Below, one piece after another: positions 44,101 through 55,871 of a stretch of 64,000 bases of DNA. How positions within the stretch are numbered: the stretch's first letter is position 1; each line of letters starts with the position of its first letter. Both the position numbers and the translations under genes were made by a program. The stretch comes from Phytophthora sp. 'mugwort' (taxonomy: Eukaryota; Oomycota; Peronosporomycetes; Peronosporales; Peronosporaceae), in contig JAUCEF010000012.1 of the NCBI GenBank assembly GCA_033558025.1, positions 248,001 to 312,000 of the forward strand, in the 5' to 3' direction. Below the pieces are notes generated by a model. The model worked only from the letters and a program-made list of their open reading frames with translations. It searched no databases and was not told the DNA's origin.

Positions 44101-46760
44101 CTGCTCCATTGGTGACGGAACCCAAAGTGGCGAAACAATGTTCCTGCTCGTAGTAGATGCAGCGACACGGTATAAATGAGGTTATTCACTGGAATTAAAG
44201 TTGAGGCTACTGGACACGTGAAGACTCCACTGAACCGATTGCAGACGAAATTTTGGCTGTGTGCAATCGAGTTGCTCCACGGTGATCAAGGTAGTGAATA
44301 TCTCGGCAATGACTGGGCGAGTTTTATCGTAAGGAAGGCATTGAGTCGCTGTTCAGAAACAGATACTCGCCACAAGAGAATGGTATCGTCGAATGAGCAA
44401 ACAGGATAGTTGTTACTCGTTTCCGCACGCTGCTGAGGGAAACGATGCCGCCGAACATATTTCGGGGAGGAGCCATGGATCACTCTATCTTCACGCTGAA
44501 TAGAATGCATTTCAAAGTGCTCGGCCACAAGACCCCGTACGAGCTGTTGACTGTATACCTCCTGACCTCTCGATTCTGCGCCATATGACCATATTGTGCA
44601 GGTGCGCGTACCTCCTGAAACGCGCCGACAAAGGCAAAGCTCGCATCCCGCATTGAGATGCCACTGCTGTCCGGGTATGTACCAGCACAGAGGGCTACAA
44701 GATGATGAGCCTTTTTTCGGTCGTATTCGCACTTGCAGATTCGAAAATGCGCTGTTTCATGACGAATTTACGTGCGAGTCCGAATATGTGTTGCGCTTGG
44801 TAGAGAACCCGTTCCTGCATGGAGACGATACGCCCGTTGCAGACCTACCGATTGTTCACGTTAATACGGACATGGAGTCCTATGCTGTCAATACCGAAAA
44901 AGAGGAACCTTCGGCTGGAGTTTCCGCTGAACCGTCTATAAGGACGCCGAAGCCCAGTGACGGTCACCGTCCTTTTGCCATGATCAATTGCATTCTGCGA
45001 GTGGGAGTATTGAGAGTGACAAAGTGTCTGGAAGCAGTGGCGATCGTGGTGGAGAACTAGTTGCTGACAGTCATGAACGGCGAAGGGCAAGGAAGCTAAA
45101 GCAGCGCGCGGTTGCCATCCCGTAGTGACACGAATACGACGCCTACTGATGCAACAGTTGTCACTGCCTCGCAGCCTACATCTACAGAGACAACTACAGA
45201 GGATCCATCAGCTGCACCTAGTCGTCGCAGACGCAGACCGAATGTACGTCTGCGAAACAATATTCTAAACAACGTACTCGAACAATTATAAGATGTGGTT
45301 GTGCCAAACAGCTATAAGGAGACTCGCGCATCACCTCAATGGCTTCAGCGGCGAACAGCCATGCTAGACGAGCTGGCGCCGTTGCGGCGACACCACAACA
45401 CTTGCCAGCTAGGCCACCGACCATCGACGCGTGGCGCCACAGCGATCACTTATCGCAGGGTATACGCGATAAAACTCGACCAACATGGTCACATAGCTGA
45501 TTCAGGGCGCAATTGGTCATAAATGCTTTCAAGCAGGAGTTTTGTATCAACTTTCACGAGACGTATGCACCTGTCGTGAGATCGTGTCAATTCGCGCAGC
45601 AGTCTACTATGCTTTGCAGCATGGGTGGGGCATCCTTCAATACGACGCCAAAACTGCAATTTGTATGGCGACCTTGAAGAAGTAGAGGTAGTCTACAAAC
45701 AGAGGCATGCCAGAATGGAGGGCGCTGGCCCTGCAATGGTAAATTTGTATGAAATTTGACAGGCACCACGCATTTTTGAAACGATACGTTGAACAGCGCT
45801 CTCGTGCAGATTGGATTCGCGCGACTGGACTCTGACTGCGGCCTGTATGTTCTCAAGTCGGATGTGGTGAACTCTTGAATATCCTGACGGCTGACGTGGA
45901 TGAGTTGCTGCTGCTCGGTCTGACAGGCCGGTGCAGGCGTGTGACTGCATAGCTGCAAGCGCAGTTTGAGCTAAGCGAGCTCGGGTCCGTTCGTTACCTG
46001 CTGGGAGTGGAAATGATAGTGGCCCTCCAAAGTCAAGTCATTTTGTTACCGAGGCAGTACGTGATCGATGCGCTACGTCGTTTTCACATGGAAAGTGCTA
46101 TAGGCTCCGCCACACGGCAGGCAACAGCACCATCGACATCCGAGCCGCAGCCGTTGGATAAATACCCATATTGCGAAGTTGTCAGGGCTCCCTAGTACTT
46201 GGTTGTGGCCTCTCTCCCGACATCTCCCACGCAACACGGCACGTGGGGCAGTATCTAAATTGCTATACCTGTGACAGCTATGCGGAGGCAATACCTGTGC
46301 TACGCTATCTACGTGAACGGTCGACTATGCCCTCGTGATAGTCGGCCCGCAGTCTGCAAATGTCTCTCTGTTTGGTTGGCTATTCAGACGCCCACTATGT
46401 CGATGATCCGGATGCCTACAAGATCGTGAGCGGCTACGTGACGTTGTTGGACAGAACCGTGGTGTCCTACGCGTCAGGGAAACACTCCATTAACGCGCAG
46501 AGCACCTGCGAGGCGGAATACATAGCCACAACGATTGCACGCGAAATTTAATGTTGTTTGAAGGACTCTTGGACGACTTGCACTGGAAGCATGATGTACC
46601 TGGCAAGCACCGCAACAATAAGCGCATCATGAACAAGTTCCAATTGGTGCGTCACTTGGTGGAACAGAAATAGCTGCGGACGAAGCATGGCGGCACTGAG
46701 GACAGATCGCCGACGTGATAACCAAGGCGCTTGGTACTATGAAGTTCCGACGATTTAGAA
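41151..46760 (+). mobile_element. Degenerate Ty1/Copia retrotransposon
   Basis: Plus-strand blocks in Copia order. Gag: LEGHKNYDAWKQDMRLKLNE near 41985 and PAVLFSVLKAHVFECGKNI near 42226. A CCHC zinc knuckle (CINCNGRDHCYCNC, near 42733) follows. A protease-like region ends in SIISQRGM near 43310. The GAG-pre-integrase segment has GHVAKNVLSKLVEQK near 43910. The integrase core has MSVDVCSIGDGTQSGETMFL near 44090 and later ANRIVVTRFRTLLRET. Reverse transcriptase starts with VPNSYKETRASPQWLQ near 45300. RNase H has GYSDAHYVDD near 46375 and STCEAEYIATT. Integrase precedes reverse transcriptase, the Copia order. A solo LTR interrupts the coding sequence at 43400-43781. Stops and deletions are frequent. 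The frame at 41328-41921 is open but unassigned and may be the start of gag. Confidence 0.85.
43400..43781 (+). mobile_element. Solo LTR B nested in Copia
   Basis: A 382-bp sequence starting TGTAGCGGGG and ending CCCCGCTGCA, flanked by an exact ccatc duplication (43395-43399 and 43782-43786). Removing it together with one duplication copy joins the Copia frame before (GVYKAI) to the frame after (SQARIQDARGI) without a shift. It is related to solo LTR A but clearly diverged from it. Confidence 0.9.
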
Positions 46761-46944
46761 TTGTCTGGAGGTCTTTCGGATGATCCCAGCAAGTGGCGTG
46801 ATCGATGATTAATCGCACGCAACAGCTTCAAAATCAAGTGGGACGATAAGCCAAGTTCTCGGAATACGTCCTGAGCGCGCTGATGAAGCACAAGCGATTC
46901 CCAACCCCGGTTTCATTAACGCAGCTCGTGGCCACTGAGGCTGC

Positions 46945-47030
46945 GTAACCCTTTCGCGGTGAAACGGCGCATTTCTCGCCTTTAATGCATTTCAGGTCGC
47001 ATAGTGCGCCCAATAAGCGTTCTCTCGAAT
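46945..47030. repeat. piggyBac-like terminal sequence 2
   Basis: taaccctttcgcggtgaaac followed by gcatttctcgcctttaatgc resembles the sequence at 36535 over about 40 bases. It lies about 1.8 kb beyond the zinc ribbon of piggyBac pseudogene 2. The first T of TTAA is replaced by G. Confidence 0.4.
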
Positions 47031-48410
47031 TCACCTAGCGAGTTTTGTTTTTACCAATCACAATCGCGTATCTAAGAGAGCTGGATGGAATTATGGAGCG
47101 GGTGCGGTCATTTTCTCTACCGAAGGCATAATCAGCAGTAATAGGTTTCCTCGAGCGAGATTTACCTGCCATCCGTTCTTCCACACAAACATTAGGACAC
47201 ATGCACTGTATCGCCCGATGCCACCTTAAAACATTGTTGCCAATATGAGAACAGATTTCGACGACCTGGGAGGACATGGACTTAGCGCAGATAGCGCACC
47301 TGTTTGAGCTAGAAGGGTTGCGCATCAGGTGGAACAATATGGTCTGTTGTCCGACGAATGAACTCAAAGCGTACTGCTCTCCAGCTCCGCCGTTGGTTGT
47401 TCTGCCTCAAACGAACGTGTGGAAGCATCCTCGGCCGTTTCCCTCCCTGGTTCTTCGTAGGCTTCTTCAAACATCCTCACGCCATTTCGTACCATTTGCA
47501 CGGGGTTAGAGGAACTCGTGACCAGCGTGGTGCTAATCTTGCGGCCAGTGGAGCTGCTATGGCCGTTAGAACGGCGGGGCAGTGTGACTAACGTTCACTG
47601 TGCAGGTTTTTGGCGGGGCATGGTGACTAACGTTCGTGTGCGTGTTATTGGCGGAGCAGGTGGCGAACATGATGGTGGGGCCCGTGTTGGATCCGACAGT
47701 GTCGGCGGCGTTTTGCATTAGGATGTACATCCTGGACACATTCTACTCTCCGCACACGAAGCAGCTGTTGCTGTTGATTTAATTTTCTGCGGCGTACGTG
47801 CCAAAGATGTCCGACAGTCAGCGGGGCGTACATACGACAATGGGGAGATACTGTCATCAAGGGTTGCCGCGCTGCAGCGCTGATCGATGCGGCCGGTCCG
47901 GTGAAGGAAGATAATTTTGTTTCTCGATGTTGGGGCTGGTATAGGCAATTACTAGCTCAAGTTGCGCTAACGACTAATGCTAGCGTGAGCGTTAGGATCG
48001 AACTACGACTGACCTGTCACCGTTGGGTGGATCATGTATTCAACGGCACAGGGAGCATTTTTCCGCTTTTTGACAAGATTGTGCTCAAAGCGGCAGATGG
48101 GAGGAAGCTTCCCGGTCACTAATGCGCGTAGCAACTATAGCTTTGCCAACATCTTTCTGTTTGAAGAAGCTGCCAAACTAGTTGTTTCTCGCGAGCTCAG
48201 TGTGATGTCACGTGCCAGGATAATTGCAGCAACGTCTCTATTTTGCCCATGACATCGCGCAACGTGCTCCAAACGATTTTGATGTCACTGGCAGTTGACG
48301 CGTGAGTGAAGATGTCATGTAGCTGGAAGGCATCGCTTTACTCGGTTTACAAAGAAATAACACACGTCGTATTCACCTTGTTCATTTCTGGAATGCCACA
48401 TATACAACAT
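47031..48410. other. Unassigned repeat-island sequence
   Basis: A minus-strand frame (47035-47367) carries spaced cysteines and histidines (CAICAKSM, then CSHIGNNVLRWHRAIQCMC), suggesting a zinc-binding fragment of unknown type. Plus-strand frames near 47880-48122 (DAAGPVKEDNFVSRCWGW) are unassigned. Confidence 0.3.
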
Positions 48411-48418
48411 CCTAATCC

Positions 48419-48661
48419 ATGAGCATCACCGCCGAGTCCGTGCTCACAACCACCGTCACGTACGTGCCATTCCCTGCCGAGTCCGAACCCTCCTACATCA
48501 CCAAGTCAGAGCCCGATGCCACCACCGAGTCCGAGTCCACCGCTACCACCACTGAGGCTGCCATCACCGCTAAGCCCGTGCGCGTCATCACCGCCGAGTC
48601 CGTCGCCACCGCCAAGTCCGTGAGCGCCATCACCGCTGAATCCAACCCGGCGACACCGTAA
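48419..48661 (+). CDS. Small repeat protein, hypothetical
   Basis: An 80-residue frame starting at an ATG and made of degenerate Thr/Ala/Ser/Glu repeats (ITAESV, ATTESES, ITAKPV, ITAESVATAKSV). The DNA shows a matching imperfect repeat of about 15-18 bases (atcaccgccgagtccgtg). Third codon positions are mostly C or G, as in the intact genes, and an initiator-like ttcatttc lies 40 bases upstream at 48381. There is no signal peptide, membrane segment or known domain. It could equally be a minisatellite that happens to be open. It sits inside the second transposon island. Confidence 0.3.
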   Translation: MSITAESVLTTTVTYVPFPAESEPSYITKSEPDATTESESTATTTEAAITAKPVRVITAESVATAKSVSAITAESNPATP

Positions 48662-48709
48662 GCATCATGACAAACTTGACTACATTTGAATCTGGCGAGT
48701 TACGGCTGG

Positions 48710-50760
48710 TCATGTAGCTAGGATAGCAGGTTGGGATTCAGCATCGTGGCGTAATTTGGCGAGCTTTACATGGCGGCGCACGTTTCCTTTGGTTATAGAA
48801 AGTTGGTTTGGCTGATAAAATTGATACAATTTCTCCCAGCATGACAGAAGGACACATCCAGGGATTGGTGGGCTGGTCATGCACAGCCCGGCACAAGCAC
48901 ACTTCGTGCATGACGCAGAAGCTTGTAGCCTCTGTCGGATATCTCCCCTCACACTGACATACAATGCAACGGCGTCGCTTTCTGTTCTCCTCTGCAAAAA
49001 GATGTCGGGTATAACGGAGGGGCACGGCGCCCCTCGGGCAATATTCCTGATAGTTCTTACTGCTGTGATGAAGGGGTAGAGGTCTCCTGAACGGCTGCTT
49101 CACCTTTACCTCGAGTATACAGCATGTGGCCGTCACATGGGCGCGTCAGCCCATTGCCCGTTTAGCATCTCGCGAACCAGTTCCATGACAAATTTTCTAT
49201 TGGGATCGCGAGCGGTCGGCTCGGGCTTCACCAAGCGACGCGTAAGATAAGCATTGGATCTAGCGACGTCGATTAGAGCTAAAGCAAGCTTGTTGTGCCA
49301 TCGCTTATACGAGTGTCCGTCCGCAATAGAAATCGCCCTCGAATATGGCCAAGTCTGGCAACACCCTGCAGGTTGACGATGTACTTCGAGACGAAAAAGT
49401 GGGTAGGAAACTTTTTGCGTTCACCACCGATCATTCGAGTCACAGTTGTGATGTCAAATGTATCTACATTTGTCACCATATTGACAACATTGTCGTCGCA
49501 CCATGATGCAGCAAGCATGCTGTGATCTTGTGCAACGCCTGGCGGTAGTCTCCACGCAAGCACTCGTCCTTGTGCAGTGTGGGCTGGGTAATGTTTACTT
49601 GTTGCACGAATTGTGCTGCGACCATACAGACCCTTGGGCCGAAACTCTTGCATAAGCTGAACGGACGTGTAATCATTGTCCATGTTGACAATACGGTTCG
49701 ATCCGAACAGCGGCCGCGTTGCTTCCGGCACATGTTGTGTAGTCTTCTAAACCTCCTCCAATTCGTCACGTAGCTGCTGCGCTTCTTCTTGTCCAACGCC
49801 ACCGCTGAGACGACCCCGTATGTCGCTCCTATTGCAGTGAAGCTTGTAGTTGAGCGCAATCCACGTCGTAGAGCAGCAGATGTACGAAAATGTATTTACC
49901 CATCGGTTTCATAGGATTGTAGACAATCATGTTACGGCATTGTCGAGAGCGGCAGGCGACGCTAGCTTCGTCTAGAGCCACATCCTCCTGATGTACGTGC
50001 TGCCCACCCGTAACTTGAGCAAATTCGACAGTGGCCAGATCCGGGCAGCTGCGTCTCTTCCAATGAGGTAGGGAATGCATTGAAGCTGAGACATCAACGA
50101 AGTAATTGAACCGAGTTAGAGTTATGACACTGTCCAAAGAAGTAGTTGACCCGCCAAAAATGAATTTTCCGGTTGTGATCCCCAATAGTTTGCATACTCG
50201 CCCTTATCGTTCATGACCATGAAGAACATGATGCCCAAAACGCCGTGAGTTCGGGAAGGGCGAACGGTGTCGTACGGATATTATTGACCACAGCGTACTT
50301 ATTGGTCTCGTGAACTACAAGTAAAGCAGGTGATACGTGGAAAAGCTCGATGAAGCCGAATTTGTTTGTACTCCGGGCGGAGATAGGCCCTGGTTGATCA
50401 GTCGGGATGCTCCTACAGGTATGAAGGCTCTTCGAGCTGACCAGACGGAAGAAAACCCATGTTCCGAATAGCTTCCACTTCAACAGGACTGGTCGGAAGC
50501 ACATCGGTAGGCCCAAACTCCTCGTATGTATCTGCAGCTTCGAGTTCGGACGTGTCGGCTTCGACATTGATCTCGCTCGACGGATCAGGCTGCACTAGAA
50601 CCCGCCAATCCGTTTTTGCAACACGTGTGAGGGTCGCGTAGTTTTTGATTCCATTCTGGATCTGATCCAAACGAAGATGCTCCACTGCAGTTTGAAACTG
50701 ACTGTCTAGCCATCGGACCTGAAAGAGCTTTGACGTCGTGCCTTTTTTTTTACGTAGCGG
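48710..50760 (-). pseudogene. piggyBac transposase pseudogene 2
   Basis: Minus-strand pieces in order. FQVRWLDSQFQTAVEHLRLD starts near 50725, and VEVEAIRNMGFLPSGQ follows near 50480. The core has DVALDEASVACRS near 49990 with the first catalytic Asp, IVYNPMKPMGKYIF, then NRIVNMDNDYTSVQLMQEFR near 49690 and PKGLYGRSTIRATSKHYP. Further on are ASWCDDNVVNMVTNVDTFD and VNLQGVARLGHIRGRF. The zinc ribbon is the best preserved part: RRRCIVCQCEGRYPTEATSF, then HEVCLC and WMCPS near 48980-48850. Frameshifts near 49800 and 50200 and stops break it. It differs from pseudogene 1 throughout, so the two are separate insertions rather than a local duplication. Confidence 0.87.
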
Positions 50761-52680
50761 TACACTCTTCCAATAATGTATGCAGTTCCAACTATATACC
50801 TAGGCCTACATCCATGATTCCTTGTCTGGAGCAAACGCCACCAGCTTGTCGACATTAACGTTCTGCAGCTGACCTGAGGCGTCCGCGTCAGCGTTTCTGA
50901 TGCTCCAAGCTCAAGCTTCATTGCCATTGGCGACGGAACCACCCGTTGCGATGACACTACACTGGTAGCACTACCCTCCCCACCTTCATCATTGTATTCA
51001 TCTTCACCAAGCCTTACACGACCTCCATCAACATCGGCACAACGCCCACCACGTCCGCCACGACTTTCGCGTCCTCCGCCTCGAGCTGGAGCTGCGCTGC
51101 AGCATGCCCAGCGCCGCCGTCGCTTACACCACGCCCCCACCAGTATCATGTTCACCACCTGCCCCCCCCCCCCCCCCAAACAATACGCCACCGAACGTTG
51201 GACAACCAGTCTCACTAGCTTGGCGAGCACGACCGCGCCGCCGTCGTACAAGATGCTGCCGCTTCATCGTTTCTAAGGCCACCGACAGCGAACTGGAAAA
51301 AATCCTGTTCTCCCAAGAGAAAGTGAGGGCCTTCGGATCCACGTGGGTCCCCTCCTGGGCAAATATACATGTGACGCTGGTCGATACTTCGACTGGATGA
51401 TGGCTTCGAAGATCAGCTATCATTCTTCAGTCGTGATCACGTCTCCCCAAGCATGCTAGCCCCCCACCCCCCACCCCAAACTTGTCGCCGTGTATTCAGC
51501 CATGGTTTCACTGCTGGAGAAACGAGAGAGGCGGCGGCGCTTTCTGGTATCGGTAGATTCTCCACGCTCCCGCTAGCCGCCGCCTTCATGCGGCTCCGAC
51601 ATTCCCTCCTTCTTTTGTCGAAATTGTGGTCTGAAAAGGCGTCGTCCGTTCGTACCAATCGTAAAAATGTATAAGCGTGTGATTTGGGTATGTGTGTGGC
51701 AGTCAACATTTTAAATATTATCATATTATGGAAGTTATTCGATACCATGGAACCATTTTTGGGTCCAATTTTGGCGGGCAAAGAGAGCTAGACTGATTCT
51801 GTATGTCCTATACAAATGTGAACTTAAATGCATCATCGGATCGCGTTGCTCAAGATGCTATAGCTGACCATACTAAAATGAAGATGCATGCAGCACACCA
51901 AATCAGCGAGTAGATACGATCGTCTGGCCGACGGCGAAGCCGTGTGGACGGCCAGCAACCGCTTTGGATAGCGTACTGTTATCTTGTAGATATATAATCA
52001 TGCTCGTGCGAAGGCGCTGGCCCACGTTGACAGTTGGAGGTGTGACTCCGTGCGCACGTCGCTGGGCGTGCGCGAGCACTTGCCAGCACTCTGCCAGCAG
52101 CGTCCTCCACAAATTAACTCGCGTGACGCTTGTTCGCGTGTTGACATGCCTCCATTGCGTCCTCCACACCGCCAGCAGTCGCAGCATTCGCGCCATTATC
52201 ATATCATTTCACTCCATTAGACAAAAGCCGCCGGAGCATCATCATGCTGCCAACGCTAGCCGTGTCATCATTCATAGAATGGGTTGGAGTGGTGAGTTAT
52301 TGGAAATTTAATATTCATTACCGTATACATTCCTCTTCTGGAACACCGTACCCGTTAATTTATCCAATCAGCAACTCACTTATACATAGAAAACATCGAA
52401 TGCCTTTTGTAGCCAATCAGCGTCATACCTAAAAAGGAGCATTGTGCGCCCTTTAAGTTGCTCCAGACAAGTGGTTAGTTCATCATGGGTGACTTGCGTT
52501 GGTGCCTCGTCTTAAACACACCCTAAAAGGCGCACCATGCGCCCTTTAGCCTAACCTAGATATAATATAGTTTACACCTGCAACTCGCGAAAAGGTAACT
52601 GCAGATGAGTGAAGTCTGAAGGGAGGCCAAGGAAGTCATGGTCAAGGCGATCGTGACTGCCCTCGTCACCCACGCTCGAG
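50761..52680. other. Unassigned sequence upstream of piggyBac 2
   Basis: Includes a Gly/Arg-rich minus-strand frame (50706-51251) with a C16 tract inside (51162-51177). It could be the former N-terminal tail of the transposase, but no motif supports this. Two similar runs of the type aaaaggcgcaccatgcgccctttag lie at about 52433-52457 and 52527-52552. Confidence 0.3.
51162..51177. repeat. Poly-C tract (16 C)
   Basis: An uninterrupted run of 16 C, one of six long G or C runs in the window, all in non-genic or decayed sequence. Confidence 0.95.
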
Positions 52681-52685
52681 TGGGA

Positions 52686-52880
52686 GATGCACGACATCAC
52701 TGAGGTGGGTCGTGCAGACCATAATGCATCGCGCATGTACAATACATGGGTTTTTCGACATGGGTCGTACCCTTGGGTGCTGTGAGAAGACCTCTCTGCT
52801 TGTATTTTTGTGTGTGTGTTTGCAGCACAGGCTGCTGCTGCTGAGATACGGCAAGTCAGTATAGTCTAGTTAGAATAAAC
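52686..52880 (+). repeat. LTR-like repeat, copy 2
   Basis: Matches 40965-41150 in patches, including gcagcacaggctgctgctgc. It may end at gaataaaca near 52876. No Copia coding sequence follows, so it is probably a solo or orphan LTR. Confidence 0.5.
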
Positions 52881-53660
52881 ATCAAAAATTGAGACGGAGA
52901 CGGCATTACTGGCGTCGAGCTCACGAGAGTTCACTTTCAATTCAAGTGCCTAGAGCACAAGCTGTCTCCTCTCTTCAAGGCCGCGGTCATGTGCTTCCGC
53001 CAGGGTGTTCCCTCCTCTAAACTACAGTCATGGTTGCCGCCACGCGCGGCCATCGTCGTCTGCTTGCGGATACAACCTCTCAACGGTAAGTACTAACTCG
53101 GCGCTCCGTGAGTCATTACACTGGTATTCCTATCATACATGATGTTTATTAGATAAACTATTACACAGGCGGTCATAATGGCGGCGTGATAACCGCTCGG
53201 AAATGACTGTCATGTTAGCGCCTTCATTTCAGAATGAGATAGATGCAAAACCTCGGCGTGGCGGAGAGAGGGCAAACTCTCCACTGCATTTATTGTGTAT
53301 TACTAACGTACAGCTTACGCTCCGACCCGGGCCTCCTTGCAGGGGTCGGAAGCATTCACGATCGCATATTGTGCGTTCTAATAGTCGAAGTTTCCGCGGT
53401 CGGTTGGGTTGAATCAAATCATGCTAATCGACCAAAAGCCCAAACAAACTTGAGTTAGCAGTGGTCACCGCTACGTACGTAATCGGACTTAGGCGAAAGC
53501 TTTCCATACCATATGGAATGGGTTAGGCCGATTCCCAAGCAACTTGAGAATTGTATTTCCCGATTCAACCCGCTGGAGGTGAACCGACCCGAATCGACAA
53601 ATTTCGCTGGAATTGACAAAAATGGTTTACTTTGTTCAGTGTCCTGCCAGCTTTGTTCGC
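52881..53660. other. Stretch with nothing recognised
   Basis: Only short frames on both strands; no repeat or domain recognised. Confidence 0.35.
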
Positions 53661-53663
53661 CTA

Positions 53664-54391
53664 AGGCCCTGGTCGCTGCGCCGGTCTCTGGGTCTGGGAA
53701 TAAACGACAAAATAATCCCAGACGAAAGTCCTCGAGTGCAGTGTCTCGGATTTTCCCTCTCTCTGTGTATACTCTCCCAAACGTGCTGAGTCATGCTGCA
53801 CCATTCGCTCGGCCCTGAGCGCCATTGAGCCAAATGGACAAGCACTTTGACGCAACAGGATTTCCACGCGGCGCTCCATCGATGGCGGAGCTTCTGTCGG
53901 CCGATGGTGGCGCTGACTACACGCAAAGTGATGCCGCTTTTGGGCTTCTTCTCGCCGCACCACCACCACCGATGCCTTCGATCCAGCAAGTCGTGATGGA
54001 GCAAGAGTTGTCGGCCGAGCGGATGGCCGAGCCGGCGCAGCCCCGCAGGCTGAGCAGGCAGCTAGTCGGGCACGTCGGCGACGACCCCACCGGCAATGAG
54101 AGGGCGCCCGTTACAGTTAGCTGGTTCTGAACCTCCTCGTTCATCTTCACGTAGGCCATAGCTGCGACTGCAGTAGCAATTGCCTTCAGGAGCACCACGA
54201 TTGACTCGTCTTCTTCATTCATTTGCAACTGCCTCCAACAATCAATGTCTATCTCGGAATAAAATCTTTATTTTATTCCCACCACCTCAGAGGTGGGAAT
54301 AAATGGATTGTCGAGGAAGAAACCGCTGACCAATCACAGTTGTTTGCCTTAATTTCCAGACCCAGACACACCGGCGCAGCGACCAGGGCCT
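53664..54391. mobile_element. Non-autonomous inverted-repeat element
   Basis: A 728-bp element whose ends are inverted copies of AGGCCCTGGTCGCTGCGCCGG continuing through ctgggtctgg, about 35 bases per arm. It is flanked by TA on both sides (53662-53663 and 54392-54393). A minus-strand frame inside (53917-54228, NEEDESIVVLLKAIATAVAA) resembles the N-terminal segment of the Harbinger remnant at 14107, so it may be a deletion derivative of that superfamily. If so, the target duplication would be TTA/TAA rather than TA. No transposase core is present. Confidence 0.7.
54256..54302. repeat. Overlapping alternative hairpins
   Basis: ggaataaaa (54256-54264) pairs with ttttattcc (54271-54279). ttattcccacc (54273-54283) pairs with ggtgggaataa (54292-54302). 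The middle strand is shared, so only one hairpin can form at a time. Confidence 0.8.
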
Positions 54392-54525
54392 TATAAGTTA
54401 TATAAGTTACAACAGGAAAGTGTCGGTACAAATATAGCACTGCGGTAATCGCATAGAATCTTGTACAGTATAATGATACAAGCTGCTTGCACCGAATCAG
54501 CAGGGGTGGGCACATAAAACGCCCA

Positions 54526-55340
54526 ACGGAGGAGAGCGGTTGCGAGCGAGCGCAGCCATAGCAAACCCGTGCGGGGTGTCCGCGAAGAAGGGCCGAGCGG
54601 TATTTGCGGAGGCGGGCCCAGTGTCGAGCTTCCCAGCGAGCTGAGTACAATACAACGCACGACGGAAAAGTCCGCCGTCCCTTTTTCTACTATTGGACTT
54701 AATCTTGTATGAAAATTTCGGCAATTTGTCGACGGGTTTTTCCGTCGTTATCTGTACCAGGCCGAACTTAGAATCCTATTCTCGCAGGAGCGTAGCCACT
54801 GCTTTCTGCGGAGCAAAGCCCGAGATCGCGATTACAATGGTCCTCGGGAGGGCTAGGGGTAAATGGTTTCGTGGGTTCGTGTCCTGCGTAAGTCGGGGTA
54901 TCCATTCCTGTTGATCGACTGCGTTCGTTTTGTATGTACGACAAATATCTTTGGAAGTACTAATTTAAAAGCGGTACGACTTTGCATGACCACAGACGAT
55001 GACAGGTAAATACGGAACTCTTTCCACCATACCTGATTTGAAACAACAACTAAGGTATGCCACAAGACAGAACAATATATTAAACAGTGTTTATCAAACA
55101 CACAAGCAGAATACTGCAAATCACATTACTAATACTTATAGTATAATACCTCGAGGATTTGCATGGACGACATAAAAGTGGCCAGCCCTTGTCATTTTTA
55201 TGCTGTTCGTCGCTTCGCTCGCGATTTATCATCATGGAGAGCGTTCTCGGCACGACGGAAGACACCGGGCCGCTCTGCAAATACCGCGCAGCTCTGTTCC
55301 GCTCGCACCCCGCTCGGGTTTAATCGTTCTCGGAACCGCT
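54526..55340. repeat. Diverged inverted repeat pair
   Basis: The block 54526-54617, read in reverse complement (gcaaataccgctcggccctt..caccccgcacgggttt..gcaaccgctc), aligns with 55252-55340 (gcaaataccgcgcagctctg..caccccgctcgggttt..ggaaccgctc). The arms are about 90 bases and roughly 630 bases apart. This suggests a second small inverted-repeat element beside the one at 53664. No target duplication was found. Confidence 0.5.
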
Positions 55341-55699
55341 CACTGTGCTCGGCAGCTTTTGGTCATCGAACGGGATTCTGGCATATGATCGGATAAAAAT
55401 CAACAGATCCGAAGCACAGCAGTAATGCACAAAACACATCCAAATCAAATGGTATACTCATAATAAGTACAACTAAAGTAAATTACATTTGATTTCACTA
55501 TGCAGCCACGAACTGCATGGATGCAGGAGTTTTGGGAAGCTGATATTTGACCATATCTCGAGCTGACCGGACGTCTTTCCAAGAGCAACTCCTGACTGTT
55601 GTCCATCTGACTCTCCGCGCTTTTGGCAACAATTGCTATGCCTTATATCTCCTTCTAGTTCTTGGACATCTTGTGCTTTGTATAGTGTCACGTTGTACT
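55341..55699. other. Region upstream of the effector gene
   Basis: Nothing recognised; AT-rich. Confidence 0.35.
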
Positions 55700-55719
55700 G
55701 TTCATTGCGCCATTTTTAA
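55700..55719 (+). promoter_or_regulatory. Oomycete-type core promoter of the RxLR gene
   Basis: gttcattgcgccatttttaa contains both halves of the oomycete core promoter: the initiator TTCATT and the CCATTTTT flank, with one extra base between them. It lies 150 bases before the ATG at 55872. Confidence 0.6.
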
Positions 55720-55871
55720 GTAAAAGTACGCACAGTCACGGTGTTTGGCAGTACTGTAAACAAAAGAGTATCACTCGGGATTTGCCTGCAACGTTACTCA
55801 AACGCGTTCCCACTTCGAGATTTACCACTGAGTGCGACAACGTCGGCGTAACTTTCCCATACCCGAGATCA

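Noticed and set aside
50706..51251. Gly/Arg-rich 181-residue minus-strand frame
   Set aside because: Its composition comes from GC-rich low-complexity sequence and the C16 tract; the real transposase wording is in another frame over part of the same interval.
53825..54130. Plus-strand 101-residue frame inside the 53664-54391 element
   Set aside because: The opposite strand carries the wording that resembles a transposase N-terminus, so this frame is probably its shadow.
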